Made by a program: the position numbers and the translations under genes. Shown piece after piece: positions 26,449 to 35,717 of a DNA stretch of 63,463 bases (positions are counted from its first letter, which is position 1; each line of letters begins with the position of its first letter). The stretch comes from an uncultured Candidatus Actinomarina sp. (lineage in GTDB: Bacteria; Actinomycetota; Acidimicrobiia; Actinomarinales; Actinomarinaceae): positions 1 to 63,463 of the forward strand of contig CACODT010000006.1 of the NCBI GenBank assembly GCA_902626065.1. Direction: 5' to 3'. A model generated the notes under the pieces. The model did no database searches. It saw only the letters and a program-made list of their open reading frames with translations, and was not told the DNA's origin.

Positions 26449-27180
26449 GATTTATTAAGTAGTCTCGTAGCTGAACAGCAACTTCTGGATCAATATTTGC
26501 AAAGTATTCCTGTAAGAAATTGGGATACCAAAACAACATTTAAGAATTGGAACATTACAAATCATGTTAGTTATTTAGCTGGTCTGGAAGATCTAGCGCT
26601 AAATGCAATGAAGAAGAAAGGTACTGATTTCAATAAATATAGAGGACCTAAAGGATTAGATAAGTTTGAAAAAGAATGCATAAAAAAGGGTAATGAGATG
26701 AGACCACAAGATGTGATTGAGTGGTGGAGACTCTCAAGAGCAAAAGTCGTAGAAATTTTAGCTAAAGGATCTCCAGGGAGAAAAATAAAATGGTGGAATA
26801 ACGAAATTGATTACATGACATTTTCATCAACAAAATTAGCAGAGACTTGGGCTCATGGATTAGATATCTATGACAGTATGAAAAAGGATTATGAGGATAC
26901 AGTAAGAATTGAACATGTAGCATTATATGGATGGCTAAATGCTGAAAATACAAGTAAACAGAACAAGGTCAAATTTAAAGATTTGAGAATTGAATTAATT
27001 GGACCTGAATACAGAGCATGGCAATTTGGGAATGAGAAATCTGAGAATAGTATTAAAGGAAATGCAAGTGACTGGTGTAGGATTGTCACTGGAAGAGCAA
27101 ATAAAGGATTCAAACCAACACTTTCAGTTGAGGGCGATTTCGCAAAAAAATATCTAAAACTTCAACACGCAAAAATTTAG
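26443..27180 (+). CDS. DinB/mycothiol-isomerase-fold protein (TIGR03084-like)
   Basis: 245 residues. An N-terminal helical-bundle domain has W-N-I-T-N-H-V-S-Y-L-A near residue 40 and A-E-T-W-A-H-G-L-D near 130. These histidine-containing segments bind metal in the mycothiol-dependent maleylpyruvate isomerase/DinB superfamily. The total length fits the actinobacterial TIGR03084 group, which has no established reaction. The start is GTG within a perfect inverted repeat; no alternative start occurs before residue 48. It ends three bases before the BtpA gene. Confidence 0.7.
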   Translation: MKDLLSSLVAEQQLLDQYLQSIPVRNWDTKTTFKNWNITNHVSYLAGLEDLALNAMKKKGTDFNKYRGPKGLDKFEKECIKKGNEMRPQDVIEWWRLSRAKVVEILAKGSPGRKIKWWNNEIDYMTFSSTKLAETWAHGLDIYDSMKKDYEDTVRIEHVALYGWLNAENTSKQNKVKFKDLRIELIGPEYRAWQFGNEKSENSIKGNASDWCRIVTGRANKGFKPTLSVEGDFAKKYLKLQHAKI

Positions 27181-27183
27181 TTC

Positions 27184-27948
27184 ATGATCATCTACGGCGT
27201 AGTTCATTTAAAAGCCTTGCCTGGTTCACCGTCAAATTCTACAGAATTGGATGAAATCACAAAACTTGCCCAAAAAGATGTAGATAATTTATATACAGCT
27301 GGAGTTGATGGAATAGTAATTGAAAACTTTGGCGATGTACCTTTTGTTAAAAATAATATTTCAAAAAGAACCCTTGCAAGTTTTACTTCTGTTGTACAAA
27401 ATTTAGAGATAAATTCAGATTTAAAAGTCGGTATAAATGTTTTAAGAAATGATGGAATAGCAGCTCTATCAATTGCAGAAGCTACAAATTCAGATTTTGT
27501 AAGGATTAATGTTTTAAATAATGTAATGATGTTTACAGACCAAGGAATAATTGAAGGGCAAGCAAATGAAATCGCTGAATTTAAAAAAAACCTAAATAAT
27601 AATATTGAAATTTATGCAGATGTATTTGTAAAACATGCAGTGCCACCAGAAGGTTCAAAAATAGAAAATCATGCAGAAGAATTAATTAAAAGAGCTGGTG
27701 CAGATGTTGTCATTGTAACTGGTGATGGAACAGGTCATGAAATAAATATGGATGATCTTTCAAAGGTTAGAGAGATTGTTCCTGATGGAAAATTAGCAAT
27801 TGGATCAGGAGTTGATAAGGCAAATATTAATCAATATCGAGATATTGCAGATATTTTGATTATTGGAACAAGCTTTAAAAAAGATGGAAATGTTGAAAAT
27901 CCAGTTGATATTGATACGGCCAAAGAAGTAATTGATCAATTAAAATAA
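27184..27948 (+). CDS. BtpA/SgcQ family protein
   Basis: 254 residues, a TIM-barrel protein of the BtpA/SgcQ family. It begins Y-G-V-V-H-L-K-A-L-P-G-S-P and has G-V-D-G-I-V-I-E-N-F-G-D and V-T-G-D-G-T-G near residue 178. BtpA is needed for photosystem I stability in cyanobacteria; in other bacteria the family has no proven reaction. It is three bases after the DinB-fold gene and 51 bases before the SbtA-like gene. Confidence 0.88.
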   Translation: MIIYGVVHLKALPGSPSNSTELDEITKLAQKDVDNLYTAGVDGIVIENFGDVPFVKNNISKRTLASFTSVVQNLEINSDLKVGINVLRNDGIAALSIAEATNSDFVRINVLNNVMMFTDQGIIEGQANEIAEFKKNLNNNIEIYADVFVKHAVPPEGSKIENHAEELIKRAGADVVIVTGDGTGHEINMDDLSKVREIVPDGKLAIGSGVDKANINQYRDIADILIIGTSFKKDGNVENPVDIDTAKEVIDQLK

Positions 27949-27999
27949 TTTTTAATATAACTCTTAAATATTGATTTGCTTACTATCATTTCTATTTGA

Positions 28000-28938
28000 A
28001 TGGAAGCCATACTTAATCCAGCAATTATTTTATTTATTACTGGGATCATCATTGGACGAATATTTAATGATACATTGCCATCTGCTCTATCAAAATATTT
28101 AGGATATTACCTACTTCTTTCATTGGGTCTAAAAGGTGGTATTAGTTTGCAACAAAATGGATTCACAAGCGAAGTAGTTAACGCTATATCTCTTGGAATA
28201 TTTTTTGCTTTGCTTATCCCCATACTCTCTTATTTATACTTAAAAAATAAATTAAATATTGATGATGTAGCAGCCCTTTCTGGTACATACGGCTCTGTAA
28301 GTGCAATAACTTTTGTTACTGCAATATCATATTTATCAGCAAGCTCTCAAGCATATGATGATTATATGTCAGCAGTTCTTGTTGTAATGGAATTTCCTGC
28401 AATCTTTATGGCACTTTTTCTAATTACAAGAAAACGTAACGTAGAGCAAAATAATTTTGAAACAATAAAAACAGCATTTCTTGAAGTGCCAAATATATTG
28501 TTAATATCCTCACTAATAATCGGGTTTAGTATCAGAGGTATAATTTCAGAAAATGTTGAATTTTTTACTGATACTTTGTTTGAATATGTTTTATATTTAT
28601 TTTTATTTGTGATGGGAACTCGTGTAGCAAAAAGACTAAAGGAATTAAAAGGTAAAGGTAAAACTTTGATACTTTTTGCATTGATCACTCCCCTAATAGG
28701 ATCAGTTTTAGCATTATTTGCATCCAACTATTTTGCACTCTCAATTGGGAATTCAACATTGCTTATGGTTTTGACAGCCAGTGCAAGCTATATTGCAGTT
28801 CCAGCAGTAGTTAAGGATGCGATCCCAAATGCAAATCCGGCAATTTATTTAGGTTTAAGCTTGGGTGTGACTTTTCCATTTAACATAATTATTGGTATAC
28901 CTGTTTATCACGAGCTTGCAAAATATTTTATAGGATAG
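28000..28938 (+). CDS. SbtA-like sodium-dependent bicarbonate transporter (DUF897)
   Basis: 312 residues with about ten membrane helices in two inverted halves. S-G-T-Y-G-S-V-S-A-I-T-F-V-T-A near residue 95 is the SbtA/DUF897 substrate-site signature. Cyanobacterial SbtA imports bicarbonate with sodium; members in heterotrophs are not characterised and may supply anaplerotic carboxylases. The usual PII-like partner SbtB is not seen; instead a PPC-domain gene follows 14 bases downstream. Confidence 0.85.
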   Translation: MEAILNPAIILFITGIIIGRIFNDTLPSALSKYLGYYLLLSLGLKGGISLQQNGFTSEVVNAISLGIFFALLIPILSYLYLKNKLNIDDVAALSGTYGSVSAITFVTAISYLSASSQAYDDYMSAVLVVMEFPAIFMALFLITRKRNVEQNNFETIKTAFLEVPNILLISSLIIGFSIRGIISENVEFFTDTLFEYVLYLFLFVMGTRVAKRLKELKGKGKTLILFALITPLIGSVLALFASNYFALSIGNSTLLMVLTASASYIAVPAVVKDAIPNANPAIYLGLSLGVTFPFNIIIGIPVYHELAKYFIG

Positions 28939-28952
28939 TTAAGCTGAAATTA

Positions 28953-29396
28953 ATGTTCACCCGAAAATATAAAGTAAATAGACAAAAGGTCCATTATGTT
29001 AAGTTTGAGAAGGATACGTTTTTACTTGAATCGCTAACTGAATATGCAATCAAAAATAAAATAAAGACTGCTGAAATATCATTTATTGGCGCTGTTCAAA
29101 ATTTAAATGTTGTTTATTTTAATCAAACAACCAAGGAATACGAAGATCACTCTTTTGATGGTGGTTTTGAGGTTCTAAGTGGGCTTGGAAACATCACATT
29201 ATTTGAAAATAAACCATTGGTTCATATCCATATATCTGTATCCGATAAAGATGGAAAGGCGTTTGGAGGGCATTTAGTTAATGGTACAAAAATTTGGCTG
29301 ATCGAAGCCATTATTAAACAGCCAACATTTATAGGAAAAAATTATATAAATAGATACTTTGATGAAGAATTATGTTTGAATGTTTGGAATGATTAG
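28953..29396 (+). CDS. PPC/DUF296-domain protein
   Basis: 147 residues forming one PPC (DUF296) domain. It contains E-I-S-F-I-G-A-V, then G-F-E-V-L-S-G-L-G-N-I, then V-H-I-H-I-S and G-G-H-L, where the three His form the family's metal site. Bacterial PPC proteins are trimeric with largely unknown function; plant versions are fused to AT-hooks. Its position after the SbtA-like gene suggests a regulatory or metabolic link to it (inference). It overlaps the convergent SDR gene by four bases. Confidence 0.82.
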   Translation: MFTRKYKVNRQKVHYVKFEKDTFLLESLTEYAIKNKIKTAEISFIGAVQNLNVVYFNQTTKEYEDHSFDGGFEVLSGLGNITLFENKPLVHIHISVSDKDGKAFGGHLVNGTKIWLIEAIIKQPTFIGKNYINRYFDEELCLNVWND

Positions 29397-30124
29397 GATA
29401 AAGAATTTCCGTTAATACTAAATCCGCCATCAACAGTTAGAATCTCTCCAGTTATCCAACCGGCATCTTCTGAACATAAGAAATACACGGCTTCTGCAAT
29501 ATCTTCTGGTTCTCCAAGTTTCTGAAGCAAATGCAGATTTTTTGAATATTCTTCGTTTTCCCACAAAAGTTGTGAAAGCCTGGTTCTAACAATTGCCGGG
29601 GCAACTCCATTTACTCTGATATCAGGTGCTAATTCATAAGCAAGCTGCTTGGTCATGTAAATTAAAGCAGCTTTAGAAATATTGTATGCTCCCATGAGAT
29701 CAGACGGAAAATATCCTGCTACAGAGCAGATGTTCATAATAGCTGTGCTTAATTCATTTTTATACGCTGCTCTTGCCCAAAGTAAAGGACCTTTTTGATT
29801 TACTGCCCATGTTTTTTCAAGAGCTCCCATATCAACATCCATCAAGTTTCCACCAGCAGGATTTGTTCCTGCATTATTGATCAAAATATCAAGAGAACCA
29901 AATTTTTCATTAATTTCTTTACAAGTACGATCAGCGGCTTCTTCGTCATCAGCTTTTGCCATTATTGTGTGGAAATTATCATTATTTACAGAATTTTGAA
30001 GTTCTTCTAGGGTGTCAGGTTTTCTTCCTGTAACAACTACATTTGACTCTCCATCATTCAAATATTTTTCAGCTATTGCTAGTCCAATACCTCTGGTCCC
30101 GCCGGTGATTAATACAGTTTTCAT
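29393..30124 (-). CDS. Short-chain dehydrogenase/reductase
   Basis: About 243 residues, classical SDR. It has T-G-G-T-R-G-I-G for NAD(P), N-N-A-G near residue 83, and the catalytic Y-N-I-S-K near 150. Substrate unknown. I take ATG 30124, with TATAAT seven bases upstream (30132-30137, minus strand), over ATG 30145. It is divergent from the MFS gene at 30152, and the two may share a regulated region. Confidence 0.88.
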   Translation of the reverse strand: MKTVLITGGTRGIGLAIAEKYLNDGESNVVVTGRKPDTLEELQNSVNNDNFHTIMAKADDEEAADRTCKEINEKFGSLDILINNAGTNPAGGNLMDVDMGALEKTWAVNQKGPLLWARAAYKNELSTAIMNICSVAGYFPSDLMGAYNISKAALIYMTKQLAYELAPDIRVNGVAPAIVRTRLSQLLWENEEYSKNLHLLQKLGEPEDIAEAVYFLCSEDAGWITGEILTVDGGFSINGNSLS

Positions 30125-30151
30125 AAAATTAATTATAACACTCATAAATCA

Positions 30152-31405
30152 GTGAGCAGTTACAGTAAATGGGTCATGGATAACTTTGAAAAATATACTT
30201 TTTTATTAACTAAAAATAAAGATTTTCAAAAACTTTTTTATGCAAAGTTTATTACTTATATGGGTGACTGGTTTTTAACGGTTCCTCTTTTAAGCATTAT
30301 TTATGAACTTACCAATAGTCCCCTCATAACTTCAATTGTTCTTGTAGTACAAAGTGCTCCCTATGTCATACTTGGTAGTTTTGGAGGATATCTCGCTGAT
30401 AAATTCAACAGAAAAGTTGTAATTGCTGTTTCAGAATTTCTATCTGGATGTGCTGTCTTATTGATCATGTATTCTGTATCTACAGAAAATGTATTATTTA
30501 TCCTTATATCTTTTTCTCTTCTAGGTGTTGTAAATTGTGCTTATATGCCTGCGTCAGACGCTGCATTGCCAAATGTAGTATTAAGAGAAAATTTACCAGA
30601 AGCAAATGTGCTTAATTTCTCAACTTGGGGAATTGCAGCTGGACTTGGAGCTGGACTTGGTGGTTTTTTATCAGAATTTTTATCAAGGAATCAATTGTTC
30701 ACCATAAACTTTCTATCGTTTATGTTCTCTGCATTCCTCGTATTTCTAATTAAAACAAACTTAAATGAAAATTCAGGAAATAGTGATACTAGCAATAAAG
30801 TAAAATTTCGAGATGGATTGAATTTTGTTTTATCAGATAAAAAAATATTTTATTTAACTGTTACAAAAGGAATGTTTGGTATCTCGGCTGCTGGCTTACT
30901 TTCATTGTTTACGATACTTTCATTAGACATATACAACACTGGTGATTTTGGAGCAGGTCTTATGTGGAGTGCTCGTGGCGTCGGTGCATTTATAGGACCA
31001 GTAATGTTTAGGTACCTTTTTGGAAAAACAGATCAGAAACTTCTTTCAACTATCGGACCTTGCATAATGATCTGGGGTATTTTTTACTTTTTGATAACCT
31101 TCTCACCTAGTTTATATATAACAACTCTTCTTCTTGTCCTAGGTCACTGTGGTGGAGGTGCACAATGGGCTTTTTCGTCTTACGGTATACAGATTTTGAC
31201 TCCTGATAATATTCGAGGACGGATTGCAGGTTTGGATTACTCTTTTTATTTTTTAATGTTTACAAACTCGAATCTTATTATTGGATACTTGGCTACTCAG
31301 TATGACGTCTTAACTTTGTTTAAAATATTTCCAACTTTAGGATTTTGTGTTGGCCTTTTTTGGTTTATTAGAACAAGATCTTTCTGGAAAACAATCGAAA
31401 GCTAA
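30152..31405 (+). CDS. MFS transporter (MFS_3/EntS-like)
   Basis: 417 residues with about 12 membrane helices. [11 protein letters not shown] after helix 2 is the family motif, and G-A-G-L-G-G-F-L is in helix 5. It is the same subfamily as the exporter at 3217-4494 but clearly divergent from it. The GTG start is 27 bases from the divergent SDR start; ATG 30176 is an alternative. Substrate unknown. The 3' end overlaps umuC by four bases in convergent orientation. Confidence 0.85.
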   Translation: MSSYSKWVMDNFEKYTFLLTKNKDFQKLFYAKFITYMGDWFLTVPLLSIIYELTNSPLITSIVLVVQSAPYVILGSFGGYLADKFNRKVVIAVSEFLSGCAVLLIMYSVSTENVLFILISFSLLGVVNCAYMPASDAALPNVVLRENLPEANVLNFSTWGIAAGLGAGLGGFLSEFLSRNQLFTINFLSFMFSAFLVFLIKTNLNENSGNSDTSNKVKFRDGLNFVLSDKKIFYLTVTKGMFGISAAGLLSLFTILSLDIYNTGDFGAGLMWSARGVGAFIGPVMFRYLFGKTDQKLLSTIGPCIMIWGIFYFLITFSPSLYITTLLLVLGHCGGGAQWAFSSYGIQILTPDNIRGRIAGLDYSFYFLMFTNSNLIIGYLATQYDVLTLFKIFPTLGFCVGLFWFIRTRSFWKTIES

Positions 31406-32667
31406 TCAACTTTAGGAATGTCTATCAATTTGGTTGTGTAGGCAGCTGATTTTCTATCAGCTCTCATTTTCCAGTTTTTCTGGATTCCCTGTGCTCCCAT
31501 AAATAGAGTTCCATTTCCAAATCTATCATTTAACTGGTCTAGTGAATCCATAAGAATATCGGATCTCTCATAGTTCTCGTGCTCATAGAAGCTAAATTGT
31601 TCATATTTGGCATCAGATATATCTAAGAGTATGACACCTATTTTCTGATACTCATAATTTGGCAAAAAAAGTTTATTCGTTAATCTTTTCGCTTCTTTGA
31701 TTATTTTTGAAGTATTACTAGTTGGAATTGTAAAGAAAGAGCTCATTCCATTGCTATATTTTCTTTCATCTTCTATAAATGGACTTGTTCTTAAAAATAC
31801 GTGAATACCTCCAGCTCTTGAATTCTGAGCTCGTAACTTTTCACAAGCTCTTGCAACGTATGTTGAAACAGCTTCTTCAAGTTCATATACTTTTGTTACT
31901 TTTTTCCCAAACGACTTTGAAGAAATTATGTTTTTCTTATTTTTAACTTCTTCAATTTGCATACATGATATACCATTTAGCTCATGATAGATTCTCTCTC
32001 CTACAATGCTCAGAGTCTTTCGTATCTGTCTTGGATCTCCTGTTGAGAGTTCATATGCTGAATTGATACCAATTTTTCTTAGTCTTCTACCCCATCTTGT
32101 TGAGATACCCCATATATCTTCTAGTTCGAGGTCTTTTAAAACTCTTACTCTCTCTGACTCTTCACGTATATCAAAGACATTTGATTCCTCATATTTTTTT
32201 GCTTGTCTGTTTGCGGCTTTTGCCAGAGTTTTTGAGGGTCCAATACCAATCGAGATTGGTATCCCTGTCCACTGCTTTATTAGTCTCCGTATTTCATTCG
32301 CTGTCTCCGTTAAGTCGCAATAATAAAACTTGCTAATATCTAAAAAAGCTTCATCAATTGAATAGATTTCAATGTCTCCAACTATTGATCGTAAAGATGT
32401 CATTACTCTTGCTGACATGTCTCCATAAAATGTATAGTTCGATGAAAATACATGGACATTGTTTCTCTTTATCAATTGTTCATATTTAAATAGTGGAGCG
32501 CCCATTGGAATGCCTAATGCTTTTGCCTCATTTGACCTTGCAACAATGCATCCATCGTTGTTTGAGAGAACAACGATAGGTTTTCCTTCCAGTTTTGGAT
32601 TAAAAACCCTCTCACAAGATGCGTAAAAATTATTACAGTCGACTAAAGCAAAAATTTTATTTTTCAT
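31402..32667 (-). CDS. umuC: Translesion DNA polymerase V subunit UmuC
   Basis: 421 residues, the length of E. coli UmuC. D10 in A-L-V-D-C-N-N-F-Y and D105-E106 in S-I-D-E-A-F are the Y-family metal ligands. A DUF4113-type C-terminus (R-S-P/A-A-Y-T-T) is typical of UmuC. The protein replicates past DNA lesions when joined to cleaved UmuD. Actinobacteria usually have DinB and ImuB/DnaE2 rather than UmuDC, so transfer is likely. It is divergent from umuD across an 18-bp dyad instead of forming an operon. Confidence 0.95.
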   Translation of the reverse strand: MKNKIFALVDCNNFYASCERVFNPKLEGKPIVVLSNNDGCIVARSNEAKALGIPMGAPLFKYEQLIKRNNVHVFSSNYTFYGDMSARVMTSLRSIVGDIEIYSIDEAFLDISKFYYCDLTETANEIRRLIKQWTGIPISIGIGPSKTLAKAANRQAKKYEESNVFDIREESERVRVLKDLELEDIWGISTRWGRRLRKIGINSAYELSTGDPRQIRKTLSIVGERIYHELNGISCMQIEEVKNKKNIISSKSFGKKVTKVYELEEAVSTYVARACEKLRAQNSRAGGIHVFLRTSPFIEDERKYSNGMSSFFTIPTSNTSKIIKEAKRLTNKLFLPNYEYQKIGVILLDISDAKYEQFSFYEHENYERSDILMDSLDQLNDRFGNGTLFMGAQGIQKNWKMRADRKSAAYTTKLIDIPKVD

Positions 32668-32684
32668 TCTTTATTTATTTCTTT

Positions 32685-32702
32685 GAATACTGTACACTAT
32701 TC
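32685..32702. promoter_or_regulatory. Palindromic operator between umuC and umuD
   Basis: GAATACTGTACACTATTC differs from its reverse complement at only one symmetric pair and is centred on TGTACA. It lies in the 58-base divergent region. It is unlike the GAAC-N4-GTTC boxes at lexA and recA; the ACTGTA half resembles a proteobacterial LexA half-site. A TAAGAT -10 for umuD begins at 32703. Confidence 0.6.
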
Positions 32703-32725
32703 TAAGATAAAAGAAAGACATTTTT

Positions 32726-33241
32726 ATGCCAAAAGGTGGAGCAAGAAAAGGAGCAGGAAGGCCTAGAGGTCAAGGCAAGTATGGCGAGGCAACTAAAGCG
32801 ATTCGTGTACCCGAAAGTAAAGTTAAGTACATTTCAGAAATAGTAAGTAAAGGCCTTTACGAAATTCCTCTATACGGAGACCGAGTTGCAGCAGGATTCC
32901 CATCCCCTGCAGATGACTACTTAGAAGACAAGATTGACCTCAACCAATATCTAGTAAAACATCCTGCATCAACATTTTTGGTAAGGGCATCAGGAAATTC
33001 AATGATAAACGCTGGAATATTCCCAAATGATATTTTGGTAGTCGATAAAAGCATCAAAGCCGAAAATGGAAATGTGGTAATAGCAATAATTGATGGTGAG
33101 CTAACAGTAAAAAGATATATTAAAAAAAGATCATCAGTTGTCTTGCAACCTGAGAATGAAGACTATGAGCCTATAGAGTTGAACGGAAAAAGTGAAGCAC
33201 AAATCTGGGGTGTTGTTACTAGCGTAATTCATGACCTTTAA
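32726..33241 (+). CDS. umuD: Self-cleaving protein UmuD with basic N-terminal extension
   Basis: 171 residues. A basic, Gly/Arg-rich N-terminal segment (1-30, G-A-G-R-P-R-G) resembles an AT-hook. The UmuD body follows: cleavage site A56-G57 in V-A-A-G-F-P-S-P, catalytic Ser92 (G-N-S-M) and Lys129 (T-V-K-R). D-L-N-Q-Y and the region around it match E. coli UmuD closely. RecA-stimulated cleavage activates Pol V. The extension could let uncleaved UmuD bind the operator in its own promoter (inference). Confidence 0.95.
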   Translation: MPKGGARKGAGRPRGQGKYGEATKAIRVPESKVKYISEIVSKGLYEIPLYGDRVAAGFPSPADDYLEDKIDLNQYLVKHPASTFLVRASGNSMINAGIFPNDILVVDKSIKAENGNVVIAIIDGELTVKRYIKKRSSVVLQPENEDYEPIELNGKSEAQIWGVVTSVIHDL

Positions 33242-34480
33242 TCATGAATCAAGATCAAATTTATAAATACCTTTTGCCATTAATGAAGTTTCTTGTTCAG
33301 ATAAATTAAGATAAATCTCATTTTTAATCTCACTAAATAAGTCTTTGTTTACTGTGTAGACGGCGTCAACAATAACAGACGCTTCTCTATATTTTTCTGA
33401 AGAAACTAATGAGTTTAAGAATTCAAGTAAATTATCTTCTCCTCCGGCCATGTCAATATAGGTTTTTCCTATTTCGTCAAGAGCAGGGGGTTTTAATTCC
33501 GATGGAGTTCCTGAGTACCAACCACCATATTGTCTCCATACAGAATTAATTAGAAATTTGAAGTCATCATATACAGAAACTAAATATGGCTGTTGAAATT
33601 CAGGAGGAAGTGATAATTTTGAATGAATTTCTCGAAGAGAGTGTCCACTATTCATCAAAGATAAAACATTGTCCTCAATCCACAACATACAATTACTTGT
33701 ATCAAGAAGTACTTTAGTAATGTCTTTTTTTCCTTTTATCAATGGACCGTGACCAGGAAAAAGATATTCTGGATTTAATTCAGACATTTTTTTAAGTACT
33801 TCTCCCCACGAACCTACATATCTTTGAGATTTGGATGGATTTCCAGCATTAGGTAATGACCATATAAAAAAATCACCTGTGAATAGAGCACTGTCTTTTT
33901 CTGAATAAATATAGGTTGCATCATCAGTTTCGCCTTTCCCGTGAAACAACCTTATTACAGCATTATTAAATTCAAGTTCATAACTTTCATCGTATGTTGT
34001 ATCAGGATAAGTAAATTCATTAGGAAAAACCGGAGAAGGTAATCCAAACTGTCTTTGGTTAATAATACCGTTATATCCAATAGTTTTTTTATAGCGATCA
34101 AACCTATTAACAATATTTTTATGACCTATAACTTTTGTATTGATATTCTCAAATGCATTAATGATGTAATCAGTACCAGTAACGTGATCTACATGGCCGT
34201 GGGTGTAAATAATAAACTCCACATTTTCAATTCCCCATTCCTTTAATTTACTTACAACTTGAACAGATGAAACTCCCATACCTGTATCTATTAACAAGGC
34301 AGATGTGTCATCTTTAAAAGCTGCTACATTCCCAAAATTTTTTATGAAAGCTAAATTTTTATTAACTTCAAACAATTCAACATTAAACCCTTCTTGAATA
34401 CTTACCTGATTAGGTAATGATTGTTTTTTCAAAAAACTTTTTGATAGTTCAATAGGATCGTAATTATTATCTGTATTCAC
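33242..34480 (-). CDS. Metallo-beta-lactamase-fold hydrolase with alkylsulfatase-like C-terminus
   Basis: About 412 residues. T-H-G-H-V-D-H near residue 93-99 and F-P-G-H-G-P are metallo-beta-lactamase zinc motifs. The C-terminal part (W-R-Q-Y-G-G-W-Y, then a helical domain) resembles the alkylsulfatase dimerisation domain; the SCP2-like third domain is missing. The substrate may be a sulfate ester or another ester. I choose GTG 34480 because AGAAGGA sits nine bases upstream; ATGs at 34504 and 34522 lack a Shine-Dalgarno and overlap the upstream gene more. Confidence 0.8.
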   Translation of the reverse strand: MNTDNNYDPIELSKSFLKKQSLPNQVSIQEGFNVELFEVNKNLAFIKNFGNVAAFKDDTSALLIDTGMGVSSVQVVSKLKEWGIENVEFIIYTHGHVDHVTGTDYIINAFENINTKVIGHKNIVNRFDRYKKTIGYNGIINQRQFGLPSPVFPNEFTYPDTTYDESYELEFNNAVIRLFHGKGETDDATYIYSEKDSALFTGDFFIWSLPNAGNPSKSQRYVGSWGEVLKKMSELNPEYLFPGHGPLIKGKKDITKVLLDTSNCMLWIEDNVLSLMNSGHSLREIHSKLSLPPEFQQPYLVSVYDDFKFLINSVWRQYGGWYSGTPSELKPPALDEIGKTYIDMAGGEDNLLEFLNSLVSSEKYREASVIVDAVYTVNKDLFSEIKNEIYLNLSEQETSLMAKGIYKFDLDS

Positions 34481-35006
34481 AAACGGTAGTCCTTCTAAAT
34501 TCATCCAAATTAGTGATTTCATCTGCAGTATTAACTAATAGTCTCCAAAAAACTGTTCCTTTATTTGTTGTTTGTATAGTTTTAATTTCTTCATTTTGGT
34601 TATTTGAATTAGTTATCAAAAATTCATATCTATCATCTACAATTTGTAAATTATTTATCTTAAACTCAACAGTTGTATTGTTATTGTGTACATGAACAAC
34701 CCAATAACGTTCATCTTCAGGAACTGGCATAGATACAAATAAATCACCATTATTTAAATCATATCTACACATGGTGTACATAAAATCATAATTAGGCATC
34801 CTTGTTGATGATCTTTTAGAAATACAAACCTGATCTAAATAACCAACTATGCCTTCATAGGTGTTCTCACAACCTTCAAAAGGATTTTCGATAGCATCAG
34901 CAATGTTCCTATCCAGTTGATTCATGACTATGTAGGGACCCATAAATATTAAAAGCACATGAGTAACCAGAGCAACGAATGATATTTTTAAAGTCCAACT
35001 TTTCAT
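34467..35006 (-). CDS. DUF1254-like exported protein
   Basis: About 179 residues. One N-terminal membrane segment (about 8-28) is followed by a beta-rich domain with Y-D-L-N-N-G-D-L-F-V-S-M-P-V-P-E-D-E-R-Y-W, characteristic of DUF1254-type proteins. The function of the family is unknown. ATG 35006 makes an ATGA overlap with the upstream stop and has GAAGGA five bases before it. It pairs with the DUF1214-like gene. Confidence 0.7.
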   Translation of the reverse strand: MKSWTLKISFVALVTHVLLIFMGPYIVMNQLDRNIADAIENPFEGCENTYEGIVGYLDQVCISKRSSTRMPNYDFMYTMCRYDLNNGDLFVSMPVPEDERYWVVHVHNNNTTVEFKINNLQIVDDRYEFLITNSNNQNEEIKTIQTTNKGTVFWRLLVNTADEITNLDEFRRTTVCEYR

Positions 35007-35629
35007 TTGCATCCTTCATTATTTATGCTGGCAACAGGAATCGATGTTGGATTATCATAATAGTTTAAGTTAGGACCATAAATCCTGAGAATTAAAGTGA
35101 AATCATTTCCAAAATGACTTAATGTACCATTTTGACTCATTAGATTATCATCTATTTTAATTATGTAATTTTCCCCAATTTTAGAGGTAAGCTCGCTTCC
35201 ATTAGTAACTTGAGCAAACAAATCCTCAAAGGTTGGTTGTTCAAGCAAACTATTTGGATCTTGTAAATAATAATTATCATTTCCATAAATCGCATAACTC
35301 CAGTACCTTGCATCAGGAACTTCTCCTGATAGTTCGTAACTGCAGTTACCAGACAGTGACTCTCCCCCGTCATCAAAACTTGTCTGAAGATAAATAACTT
35401 CGGGACTAGCGCTTGGTAATAATCCTAGTAATGAGACATATGCCCTTTGCCAGATATTTTGAGATTCTAATCCGTAATCAAGATAATAATTCCACTGATT
35501 GATAGAATCTTTTCCGAAACCAGTTAGAAATGCGGCTGTAGATGTTGGTCTTGTAAATGGTAGAAAGCTTACGATTCCGATCAATATTCCTACAATATAT
35601 GGAAGAGACTTATTAACAGTTTTTCTCAT
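35003..35629 (-). CDS. DUF1214-like exported protein
   Basis: About 208 residues. An N-terminal hydrophobic anchor (about 8-28) is followed by a domain containing V-P-D-A-R-Y-W-S-Y-A-I-Y-G-N-D-N-Y-Y-L-Q, the DUF1214 signature. DUF1214 and DUF1254 domains often occur together, in one protein or as neighbours; here they are overlapping genes. Function unknown. First gene of a likely three-gene unit with the metallo-hydrolase; divergent from the dehalogenase. Confidence 0.7.
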   Translation of the reverse strand: MRKTVNKSLPYIVGILIGIVSFLPFTRPTSTAAFLTGFGKDSINQWNYYLDYGLESQNIWQRAYVSLLGLLPSASPEVIYLQTSFDDGGESLSGNCSYELSGEVPDARYWSYAIYGNDNYYLQDPNSLLEQPTFEDLFAQVTNGSELTSKIGENYIIKIDDNLMSQNGTLSHFGNDFTLILRIYGPNLNYYDNPTSIPVASINNEGCK

Positions 35630-35705
35630 CACATTTATATTAATTTAAGTTTTTTGGGGTTGATAGTAACTTTGAAGTAAATAGGAAAATTTTAAACATC
35701 ATTAC

Positions 35706-35711
35706 TAAAAT
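35706..35711 (+). promoter_or_regulatory. -10 element, leaderless-type promoter of dehalogenase gene
   Basis: TAAAAT, six bases, then ATG 35718; no Shine-Dalgarno. Confidence 0.45.
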
Positions 35712-35717
35712 GTAGCC

